This document shows, one piece after another, positions 21,098 to 30,859 of a DNA stretch of 64,000 bases. Source of the DNA: Ligustrum vulgare. Its lineage: Eukaryota > Streptophyta > Magnoliopsida > Lamiales > Oleaceae. The position numbers and the translations under genes were made by a program. Under the pieces are notes generated by a model, which had not been told where the DNA came from, searched no databases, and saw nothing but the letters and a program-made list of their open reading frames with translations. Position 1 is the first letter of the stretch; every line of letters starts with the position of its first letter. The DNA is taken from positions 25,538,852-25,602,851 of the forward strand of contig OY743171.1 of NCBI GenBank assembly GCA_963555705.1, written 5' to 3'.

Positions 21098-23464
21098 TCA
21101 TCCGGGATCAACTGGACTCTCAATGCTCAAATTCTTCTTCATGCTCTTCATTAGGACTTGCAAAATAGGGGGTAGAAGCTCTTCATTAGAAATTGGTGAT
21201 GTGACCTGAGAGATTTTACCTGATTGTAGTGACTTTGGACAGTCCTTTCCATCAAGTTCAAAAATTTCCTGTGCTGAAGAATCAATCACATTAACAGACT
21301 GAACAGGGTTATCATCATCAAGATTTTTCACAAAATCATAAATATTGAATTGAATAATCTCATTATCAAATTCCATGGTAAGTGAGCCACTACTAACATC
21401 TATCTTGGTCTTAGATGTTTTTAGAAATGGTCTGCCTAACAAAATAGGAGTAGAGTTGGGGGAGTGGTCATCATTCATGTCCAATACATAAAAATCTGCA
21501 GGAAATACTAACCCGCCTACTTGTACTAAAACATCTTCAACTACCCCATCCGGATATGCATTGGAACGGTCGGCTAGTTGAATGATAACACTAGTTTCAG
21601 TCATTTTAGCAAGTTTCAATGAAGTGTACGTAGATCTAGGCATTACATTTATGGATGCTCCTAGGTCTATCAATGCACGATCTATCCTAGTGTTACCTAT
21701 TTGACAGGGTATGGTAAACATACCTGGATCCTTGCACTTGGGAGGCAATTTTCTTTGAAAAAGTGCAGACACGGATTCACCCATTCTTACCATCTCATTT
21801 CCATTTAGCTTTCTCTTATTGGTGCACAGATCCTTCAAAAACTTTGCATATCGGGGAACTTGTTTGATGACATCTAATAGTGGAATGTTGATTTCCACTT
21901 TCCTGAACATATCCAGTATATCCTTTTCCTTGCCCTCCTTGTTTGCTTTTGCCAACCTGCTAGGAAAAGGAGGTGGAGTCGATTTAGCAATTGAATTAGA
22001 GCTGGATTTTACCTGCGGGATTCGTGAAGTGGCATCCCCCTTTTCAACTTCTTTCTCTTCGTTCCCTTTATTCGCGAAGATTTGTATGCTTGGACCTTCA
22101 ACCTCTTTTCCATTCCTCAGGGTTATGGCACTCACGTTTTTGGGGTTCACCTCGGGTTGAGATGGTAGCTTCCTTACGGATTGTGCCTCAAGTCTGTTGA
22201 TGGCAACAGCCATTTGGCTCATCCGATTCTCCAAATTCTGAATACTGGATTTGGTGTCCTGTTGAAATTGAATTGTGTTAGAGGCCAAAGTTTTAACCAT
22301 ATCTTCTAGAGAGATACCTGAGTCCTGGGGCCTTTGTTGGTACTGTCCCTGTGAATGGAAATTTCCTTGTTGTTGGAAATGCCCTTGAGATTTGTTGGAG
22401 GGGAAACCCGGGGGCTTGTTATTCCCATAGCTAATATTGGGGTGATCCCTCCAACCAGGGTTATAGGTGTTGGAGTACGGGTTGTATTGCTGTTTTTGAA
22501 ATGGAAACCCTTTTGCAGCCTTTACCTGTTCACCATTCTCCTCTTGCAACACCGGACATGTATCCGTTGGATGTCCAAAGTTTGAACAGATTCCGCATGC
22601 TTTGACCTGATTCAAGTTCCCTACAGCAAGCTGCTTAACAAGATTGGTTAGTTCATATAATTGACCTTCGATATTGGAACTACTTACCTCGTTCACTCGG
22701 CGGACTTGGGAATCTCGGGTTGAATTGAATTGCTGAGTATTTTCTGCCATATTAGAGATTAAAGCCCGCGCTTGTTCCGACGTCTTGTCCATCAGTGCTC
22801 CTCCACTTGCGGCATCTATCATGTTTCTGTCCATTGGCGCTAGACCTTCGTAGAAATACTGCACCAGGAGTTTCTCACTGATCTGATGGTGGGGGCAGCT
22901 CAAAATGAGTTTCTTGAACCGCTCCCAGTACTCATATAATGTCTCGCCATTGCTTTGGCGAACCCCGCAAATCTCCTTCCGGATTGTCCCAGCCCTAGAT
23001 GCAGGGAAGTACTTCTCTAGAAACAACCTCTTCATATTATTCCATATGGTGACTGATCCAGATGGTAGACAGTACAACCAGTCTGTAGCGGCATCCTTCA
23101 ATGAGAATGGGAAAGCCCTCATCTTGATTTGCTCCTCGGTAATACCCGTGGGTCTCATGCTATCACATACCACGTGGAACTCCTTGAGATGTCTATATGG
23201 ATCTTCACCGGCATGTCCCCGAAAAGTAGGTAGAAGGTGGATCAACCTGGATTTTAGCTCAAAGGTTCGTCCTTCCTCCACCGCCGGAAATGTGACGCAC
23301 AATGGTTGTTGAACGACATCCGGAGTGGCTAGCTGTTTAAGAGTCAAATTGTTGTTGTTAGCTGCCATTGTTTGTTGTGCTGCTCTCCTTTGCGGTCGAA
23401 AAGTCCTCTCAATTCCTGGGTTAAGATAAAAAATTTCACAATTAGTTGACCGAGTTTTAAGCAT
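21098..23464 (-). CDS. Retrotransposon Gag-protease polyprotein
   Basis: About 788 residues from MLKTRSTNCEIFYLNPGIER. The open frame extends further upstream, but that part overlaps the primer site and LTR, so this Met is preferred. The gag domain is around residues 60-230 (WNNMKRLFLEKYFPASRAGT). A zinc knuckle follows, CGICSNFGHPTDTC (C-x2-C-x4-H-x4-C). A retropepsin core around residues 560-680 reads IDRALIDLGASINVMP with the active Asp in DLGAS, then ILLGRPFL. The frame is intact and stops at 21098, with no reverse transcriptase after it. The intact frame suggests recent selection or recent origin. Confidence 0.9.
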   Translation of the reverse strand: MLKTRSTNCEIFYLNPGIERTFRPQRRAAQQTMAANNNNLTLKQLATPDVVQQPLCVTFPAVEEGRTFELKSRLIHLLPTFRGHAGEDPYRHLKEFHVVCDSMRPTGITEEQIKMRAFPFSLKDAATDWLYCLPSGSVTIWNNMKRLFLEKYFPASRAGTIRKEICGVRQSNGETLYEYWERFKKLILSCPHHQISEKLLVQYFYEGLAPMDRNMIDAASGGALMDKTSEQARALISNMAENTQQFNSTRDSQVRRVNEVSSSNIEGQLYELTNLVKQLAVGNLNQVKACGICSNFGHPTDTCPVLQEENGEQVKAAKGFPFQKQQYNPYSNTYNPGWRDHPNISYGNNKPPGFPSNKSQGHFQQQGNFHSQGQYQQRPQDSGISLEDMVKTLASNTIQFQQDTKSSIQNLENRMSQMAVAINRLEAQSVRKLPSQPEVNPKNVSAITLRNGKEVEGPSIQIFANKGNEEKEVEKGDATSRIPQVKSSSNSIAKSTPPPFPSRLAKANKEGKEKDILDMFRKVEINIPLLDVIKQVPRYAKFLKDLCTNKRKLNGNEMVRMGESVSALFQRKLPPKCKDPGMFTIPCQIGNTRIDRALIDLGASINVMPRSTYTSLKLAKMTETSVIIQLADRSNAYPDGVVEDVLVQVGGLVFPADFYVLDMNDDHSPNSTPILLGRPFLKTSKTKIDVSSGSLTMEFDNEIIQFNIYDFVKNLDDDNPVQSVNVIDSSAQEIFELDGKDCPKSLQSGKISQVTSPISNEELLPPILQVLMKSMKKNLSIESPVDPG

Positions 23465-23601
23465 ATAAGCAAAGAAGCACAAATAATTATTAAATGAATT
23501 TTTTTTTTTTTTTTTTGAAAAGTTATATAAATAAAGTGAAAATAAAGTAAATGCAGAAAAATAAAATTCTAATCGATTAAACACTAAATTGGTTAACCGT
23601 T

Positions 23602-23618
23602 CCCCGGCAACGGCGTCA
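23602..23618 (-). promoter_or_regulatory. Primer binding site, tRNA-Asp type
   Basis: The minus strand reads TGACGCCGTTGCCGGGG, seven bases inside the 5' LTR. This is complementary with one mismatch to the 3' end of plant tRNA-Asp (CCCCGGCAACGGCGCCA). Confidence 0.85.
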
Positions 23619-23624
23619 AAAATT

Positions 23625-25039
23625 TGATGCGTGTCGCAATGCACCAAAATAATAAACAATTCCTTACTCGCTAAATATTAATTAATAATGTAGTAGCGAG
23701 AGTAAGGGTCGATCCCACAAGGAACGGAAACTAATTTTAGTTGTTCGATCAATTAGAATGGAATGGGGGGTTTGTTATTTGAAATTGATTGAATAAAAAA
23801 TATGCATAAAAATAAACAATTAAATATGACTAGAGAAATAATATGAGAGGAAATCTTGTTCTCGGGTTCGGTTGTGCCCCCAATTAATGTTATACTTTTC
23901 CTTGTAACGTGTTTCTATTCCTAATTCAATTATCCATCATAAATAATCAACAAGCTCTGATTATCTAAATTCTTCCTTATGTGTAATGATTCAAAATAAG
24001 CTCTTTTAACCAATTCTAGCCATGGGCAATCCTAAACAAACTCTTAGAATTTAATGCACGACTAGTATGAAAATTTAGAAGAATAGATTGAATTGGATCG
24101 TTAATTACACAAGCTCGAATTAATCAATCCAAGTTGAATTATTACTAAACCTGCACGAGATTTATTTGCTACTAAAGTAAAGATTCAATGACAATTACGG
24201 ATCAAGAATCTAAACATAGCATATTCATGAATCCAAAGATTAATAATCCAATTGGCCAAATTAAACTATTAATCAAATAAACTCAATTGAACATTCAAAA
24301 CATAATAATCCAACAATTGAAATAAAGGAATAAATTCACGCTACTAATTTGTAGGAAAAGAAAATAACATAATTAAATTGACACAACTTCCCCTTTGAAC
24401 AAGATATAAAATTTAGCCTAGCATTGTTGTGGTAGATTCTTCAAGTTGCTTCATGAATTCCATTGTTGTTGATATTCTTGCGCTTGAAAATCTCCAACGA
24501 ATGCTCTATATTTTTCTCTCAATTTTTCTCAATGTCTAGCCTCTTTCACAAATATAAAAGTCTCTTTTTCTTGTCATGAAATTCCCTTTTTATAGCCTCA
24601 ATTTCGTGCCCTAGCTTTGGGACCAAGAAATCCAAAATTATGGAAAGAATTGAAATATGAAAATTTTTGACTAGAATAGTTACGGCCGTAAGTTTTCCTT
24701 TACGGCCGTAAAGGAGTTTCTGCACATTTCTCGCAATTTGAAGTTACGGCCGTAATGGATATGTCTTATGGCCGTAACATCTTTTCTGCTTATTTTTTTC
24801 CTGTTTCAACATGTGCTTACGGCCGTAAATATTTTTCTTGCGGCCGTAAATCTTATTTGCACCTAAGTCCCCAAACTTCAGTTTTTAGTGCAATTTGGTC
24901 CTTTTTTCTTCTTTTCTCTTCTTTTATGATCCTATACAATATAAAACATAAAATGCATTAATAATACTTAGATAGAATCACATTATGGCATATTCAAGGA
25001 TATAAGTATATAAAATAAACGTTAATATAACACTATTCA
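23625..25039 (-). repeat. Gypsy element, right (5') LTR
   Basis: 1415 bp. In the element's own direction this is the 5' LTR, whose upstream (U3) part at 24680-24850 carries several TTACGGCCGTAA palindromes. It lacks 62 bp present in the other LTR. Confidence 0.93.
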
Positions 25040-25398
25040 ATAAGTAAACTAAACGAGTTAAAGTTCCCATTTTAACTTGTATATGCTAAATAATAGTATA
25101 CACAATGTGTCAATTCCATTGCAACTCAAGATTTGACAATCGTATATCTTGACTCATCTAGCATGGAAGCTCCAAGACCAGCGAAAGATGATCCAACTTG
25201 CAAATAAATTTAGGAAATTTAAGCACAATTTGAAGATATAAAAGTCCTTGGAAAAGAATAAATATTAAAAAAAGAAAGCTAGTCCTTTGAGGCTCCAAGA
25301 TAAAGATCAAGTTCTTTTCTTACGAAAAACACAAACATTTATATTGAACTAAGGCATTGTAACATTATGAGCACAATGACTCGCATATAGGAACTTAC

Positions 25399-25508
25399 AC
25401 GCTGCACGTACTATTTGCAAAATGTTGAATAGCACCAGCAGCTGTCCGTGATATAGATACCTTCAGCACCTTTCCATATTGGCCAAAATATTCTTTACCT
25501 TGAAGAAG
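25399..25508 (-). pseudogene. NOT4: NOT4 exon 4 (RRM)
   Basis: It reads LLQGKEYFGQYGKVLKVSIS followed by RTAAGAIQHFANSTCSV, the RRM helix 1, strand 2 and following loop of NOT4 proteins. The acceptor is GCAG and the donor GT|GTAAGT. It is intact. The gypsy element at 17191-25039 occupies the next intron. Confidence 0.92.
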
Positions 25509-25583
25509 CTGCTTCAAGGAAATAGTGTAATAAAGACAACAAGAAGCGATAGGAAGGGAAGACCAAAGAGAAGGGACACATAC

Positions 25584-25736
25584 ATCCTCATCTGCTAGAT
25601 TAAGTGCAACCCCACAATGTATACAAGATTCCTTTGGATCACTTGTACACTGCTAAGTTGCTTCTGCCCTTCAGATGTTTTGTTCTTTCCCTTTTGTGAT
25701 TTTAGCTTTTTCTCTAAATTCATTTCTGAAACCAAC
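25584..25736 (-). pseudogene. NOT4: NOT4 exon 3 (linker and start of RRM), 1-base deletion
   Basis: It encodes LVSEMNLEKKLKSQKGKNKT, a basic linker, then QVIQRNLVYIVG, the RNP2-like first strand of the RRM. After YIVG the frame breaks: the bases read TTG-CA-CTT where the family needs TTG-CCN-CTT, giving a stop at once. The LNLADED block continues in the next frame. Restoring one base makes the exon 154 bp and in phase with exons 2 and 4. Confidence 0.88.
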
Positions 25737-25857
25737 CTGTTACAATGATCAACAAGTTCATGATGTTAACTGAAAAAACAATACTATATAGTTGGTCAAT
25801 ATGAACAAGCTGTTATAGAGAATTTAAGTTAACAACCCATCGCTGATTATTAATTAC

Positions 25858-25985
25858 CTTTCACACTTTGCTCCCATTCTAACAATCTTTTCCTTGTTAT
25901 AAGGAGTGCGACATGCTGAACACCGCCCTTCCATCCCATCTTTCTCCGCCATATCCATAATGTGATGCCAGCACCAAATACAAAT
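25858..25985 (-). pseudogene. NOT4: NOT4 exon 2 (RING second half)
   Basis: It reads ICIWCWHHIMDMAEKDGMEG, then RCSACRTPYNKEKIVRMGAK. These hold the remaining RING Cys/His ligands, including the W-C-W-H-H core and the C-x2-C pair of RCSACR. The acceptor is CTAG at its 5' edge and the donor is AAG|GTAATT. The exon is intact in frame. It is separated from exon 1 by an 11.5-kb intron filled with transposons. Confidence 0.92.
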
Positions 25986-26749
25986 CTAGAAAAATGCGGA
26001 AACAACGTGTATTTCCAGATAAGCACCAAAGAAAAAAAATAAATAAACAAATGAAACTGTTAGTAGTTTAGTCACGAAATAGTAAATTAAAATGGGCAAT
26101 AAATTTATGGTAAATTGTAAAAATCATTAACCATCTGATACTTCATCATTGGAGATTGAATATTTGTTAGTGAGTTGGCTTGTTTTAGGCATAAAAGTTC
26201 AATTGTCATCTAGCATCAATACAGGGAGGAGATGTCAAGTATGAGTACATTTTTTTCCCTTCACGCCTCAGGCTGTAAGGTAAATTGGCAGTTTTTACCC
26301 TGAGCAAATCCTCTCACCAACCCCCACCACCCAACTCCAAAATAAAAAAATAAATCAAGAGATGAATGTCTACATTCAATACGATACTAATGAAGAGGTA
26401 GATAATTTTTCCTAGTTGATGTGAGACGCATGCCAAACCTTGTCAGTCATAGATTCCAAACAAAAATTTTGGTGACCCTCAAGTGCAATTCAGATCAAAA
26501 GTCACCTTATGTTACTTCTAACTCCATCTAAGCAAGAATATCTGAATTTTGATTAATATTCCACAAACCCAATATCAATCAACAAGAATCTTTTCAATAA
26601 TGTTTAAGAAGAGACTAATCCATAATTAGTTAATTAGATCTATTATCAAGATATGAATCCATCTTTATATCTCAATATTTCATCTAAATCTTCACACAAA
26701 TCATCCCGGTCTATTACGCTAAGCTTGTGCTAACAATAAAGCCAATCTA

Positions 26750-28328
26750 CATTGATGAGTTCGAGAAAGTCAAACCTCGATGCACGTATAAGTGGAACCC
26801 ATGATGAAATCCGATGCCAAAGAGGTTCAAAATTCCAAGCTAAACAACGTGGTTAAGTCAAAAGAGGAGTCAAGAATCAAGTTAAAGATAAAAAATCACG
26901 AGGCTGGAATTTTCCCCACGTGGCCGCGCAGGAGGAAGACCACACGGCCGCATGCGCCATTTGAGCGTACCTTTGGTAAAATGTTTAGGTTACCGTTCAC
27001 ACATAAACTGTGCGGCCTCGCGACCTTAAACCACGCGGCCACTCGGCTATACTGGAGGCGGGTTTCGCGAGTTTTCAAATTTAAATCCAACCCATTTTCT
27101 TTTCTTATTTCTTTTCTTTCTTGTATTTTAAACAGTCATTTTGGAACACTAGAAATTAGCTTGGACATTTGAGCCCTCATTGAGAGCATTTGGGAAGGTA
27201 AAATCATTTTCCTTATCTTGTAACTCTTCTTGAAATTTCTTCAACTTTAACTTGAATATATTATTCTTGTGTTTGTTGTTGATTTTCACCACCTTGAAAT
27301 TTGTTTAATCTTTATCTATTGGGCTATGTTTGTTAACCTTGAATTTTGGGTTAGATTTAACTTGGGTTAATGTGTTTATTTACCATTTCAGCTTTCTTGG
27401 GTTGATTCTAAATTGTTATGAGAATTTTTTGTTTTAATTTCTTGTTCTTGTGTAACAAAAAAAAAAAAAAAAATTGGGGAAAAATTGTTGTTCTTGATCA
27501 ATTGTTGAATTCCTACACATTGGGTCTCTTGTTTGTTGTCATATTTGAGTTGTTGGGGTTATTAAATCTATCCACATTATATACATTCAAGGTTATTTGG
27601 AGTTGTCTACAAAGTGTTTGATAAATTACCTCAAAGAAAAATACTCTATTAATGCTTTGTTGTTCAACACCCATGTCTTGTTAATTACTTGTGGTCGCTC
27701 ATTCCCATTGTTGAAGTTATATTCTTGACATCTTATCCCACACATCACTTATTCATTTGGGTATAACAAGCACATAAATTCCTCTTGCTTGATTGTGATA
27801 TGCCCATATGTATTTCTTGATTCTCACATGTTGGGTATGATCATTGTTATCTTATTTGAAAATTGTTGAGGTTTACATTAATCAAACACTTGAAATTCTA
27901 CACTATCCAAAGCTTGCACACAAGGTGTTTGATGAAATATCACAAAGAAAACTCCATTGACATAAGCTATCTTTCCCAACACCAAACTTTTCACTTGATA
28001 ATTACTTGTTTTATCAATTCCATTGTGAACTTGTACTCCTAAAGCATTGTCCCATAAGTCTATTTCACCTCTTGTGTTATAGCAAGTAAAGAAATTCCAT
28101 TTGCTATTGTATCTACTTATTCTAAATTCCTTCTTGCTTGTTTATGGGTTTTAACTTTGCAAGAATTCATTTTCTCGATTTATTTGATTACCTTCCTTGA
28201 AGAACTTGAGAAAAGAAAACTTTGAGTGGAAAAAAACAAAAGTAATAAGCTCATTATCGGATAAAAGCCTAATTGAGTGAAACACGAGCGAAAATATTAC
28301 TTGTGAGGATACTACCACACTTGCACAA
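26750..28328. mobile_element. Probable gypsy LTR fragment
   Basis: The sequence has the style of a gypsy LTR: GC-rich palindromic islands (CACGTGGCCGCG, CACACGGCCGCATG, GCGGCC) at 26925-27060, then a T-rich leader, ending ATTACTTGTGAGGATACTACC near 28310 where LTRs of this class end. It is cut by the next LTR at 28329. The left boundary is unclear. Confidence 0.4.
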
Positions 28329-29694
28329 TGTAGTGACCAAGAAATTTCAAATTTTAAAATTAGTATTATTAAACTTGTCGTTACAACTCTCCAATTTTAA
28401 AAGATCATTATTTAAAATTATCGCACTCGTCTAGTCATTTACAAATGAAATTAAATTTATTTTAAATTCGAGTCCAATTCCAAATTTCTTAAAAATATCA
28501 ATTTCTTATTTAATTATTTTTAAGTCCAAATACAAAATTCAATTTTATCTCAAAAAAATTATTTATTCTCAAATTTATTTTTCAGTCCAAAATTGATCAG
28601 TTTTAATAAATTTCTCAATTCAGATTAATTTAATATTTTAATATAACCTAATAGTCAATTAGACCTAATTTTCCCACAGGCAATTATTATATTCTTCACC
28701 TAAATTTCTCCACTATGTTTCCCACTAATTCATTTCTCTTCTCTTTTCTCTTTTCCCATCACTTTATCAATTTAAGTCATCTTTCCCCAACTTCACTCAT
28801 GGCAAAATTAACGAACCTCACCACAAACCACCACCTCAATCCCACAATACTCGCTCAATCTGCAGAAATTCAACAACAATTTTTCCAACTAAAAACAACA
28901 CACACAAACTGTAACCACTATCTCACCAACGCGGCAGCACCTCACAACCATCATCACCACCTCAGTCACCGGAATTGAACCCAACCACATCACAATTGAA
29001 CCATCACGAAATCCACCACCGCCAAACAACCACAGTCACATTTCACCGTCCACCACTACACTGCTGCCAAGACTCCAAAGTCATGGCCATCACCAAATCC
29101 CAACCAGTTCGGACCACCTCTCACCGCCTCAGCCCAGCTTCAATCTACACCCAAATCAACCCAAAACCAATAATAAAAAATTACCCAAAATATAACCTAT
29201 ATCATCATCATCACCGACCAACAGCCATCAACCGAACGGGTCTCTGCCCAACTCCAATTCAATATCAAGTTTCACCAAATCAAAAGTCAAACCCAAGAAA
29301 TAGAAGGAGCTGGAACTTACCTCAACCGTGACCCATTTCTAGTCATATTTTCACCGGAAAAATTTACCCTTTGAGCCTTAATAGATCTTCGAATTCGCAC
29401 CCCAAAAACCTATCAAAACCCAAACTACAATCTCACCCACACTCCCAACCGCTCCGCCGTCACTCAACGGCGGTATCACCACCGGTTGCCGCCGGCGACG
29501 TGAACTTCGCTTCCCCGTTGCTGTGCGCTTGATCAGAGTGATAGAGGGATCGATATATATAGGAGAATTAGCTGGGATAACCCTCACTTACAAAACTTTT
29601 GTCCAACTAACCCCTTGACTAAAATAAGAATATAAAAAAAAAAACATTTTAAAGTATCAAATGACCTTTTTATCCTTGATGGAAAAACTAAAAA

Positions 29695-30615
29695 ATATAT
29701 TTCCTTCTTTTAGGTGTGCAAAGATTCAAACCCTACACCTATAGGATAAAACTTTGAGAACTCAACCACTTCAACCAACAACATTATGTGTTCAAATTAT
29801 CTCTAACCTATATATATTGTAATCTAAAAAATTGTATTTCATTTCCCATAAATATAAAGTTGCAAGGAATTGAACCTTGAATATTTTAAAAACTCAACCA
29901 CTTGAGCCAATAATAATTTATGTAATGAATTATAGCTAATAAATATATATTATATTCCAAAAATATTTTAAATTTAATATTGCAAGGAATTGAAAATTTA
30001 ATATCTAGTAAACATATAAGTAGTGTTGGACGCTGATAAAACATTTGTTTGTTTGGCCTTTGACCAAAAGTAAAAAAATAATGTAAATATAAAAACATAT
30101 TAAAATGTTAAAAGACATTTTTACCCATAGTATGTTAACTTAAAATTTCCTTTTTTTTTCCCCGAAAATTGAGTTTGAGAGGAATTGAATCCTGCACCTA
30201 TTGTTAAAATGTTTAAGAACCAAACCACTTGACCCAACAACATTTTGTGTAACAAATATCTCTAACACATATATATTGTATTTTAAAAAATTTCTTTCCT
30301 ATATAAATCTAAGGTTCAAGGAATTGAACTCGGTACTTTTAGTTCAAAAGTTTAAGGATCAAACCACTTGAACCAATAACATTTTTTATAATAAATTATA
30401 TCTAACAAATAAATATGTATTAAAAATATTATAAAGTCAACCAAAACACTGAACTAAAAACACTTTGGGGAAGAAGTTATATCTAATAAACGTATAAGAC
30501 TTTTTAAAAATATGTTAATTTAAAATAGTAATGAATTGAACCTTTAATATTTAATAAAAAAAATATTAGAACCAACATTTTTTTGTAATAAGTTATATTT
30601 AATAAACATGTAATA
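29695..30615 (-). repeat. Tandem tRNA-like (SINE-like) units, about 140-150 bp each
   Basis: On the minus strand a unit with an A-box-like TTGGCTCAAGTGGTTGAG, then about 20-25 bases later a B-box-like GGTTCAATTCC, recurs about six times (around 29720-29790, 29865-29925, 29980-30020, 30165-30235, 30310-30385, 30530-30590). Each is followed by an AT-rich tail with CTAACAAATA-type text. The A and B boxes are the internal RNA polymerase III promoter of tRNA-derived SINEs. Later copies are degenerate. Confidence 0.55.
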
Positions 30616-30859
30616 TTTTCTAAAAGTATTTTGGAAAAAAAAATTTGAAGTTAGACGTTTTATTTTATTTTATAATACCAAATAATTATTTTATAGACTT
30701 ATTAAATGAAAATTTATTTTGTTTAACATAAATTGAATAGTTAATGCGCATATATTATTTGTTAATTAGGACAACTTAGGGTGACTCCAAATACTTATCA
30801 AGATGATTCATTCTGTTCACATGACAAAGAAAGTCAAATAGATTTGTTTTCTTTTAACT

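Larger units (their letters stand above)
17191..25039 (-). mobile_element. Ty3/gypsy LTR retrotransposon with gag-protease only
   Basis: 7849 bp with LTRs at both ends, TG...CA termini, and a 5-bp duplication ATAAG (17186-17190 and 25040-25044). Orientation is minus: tRNA-Asp-type primer site beside the right LTR, polypurine tract beside the left LTR. The gag-protease type, primer site and conserved GGGAGGCAACCC motif point to the Athila/Tat branch. Reverse transcriptase, RNase H and integrase are absent, so it depends on helpers. It sits in the NOT4 intron between exons 4 and 5. Confidence 0.93.

Noticed and set aside
23465..23659. Extended N-terminus of the gypsy Gag frame
   Set aside because: This stretch covers the primer binding site and enters the LTR, so translation most likely begins at the internal Met at 23464.
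28715..29331. Two adjacent His/Asn/Thr-rich open frames on the plus strand
   Set aside because: Low-complexity composition and position in what looks like an LTR leader. No domain or homologous text recognised.
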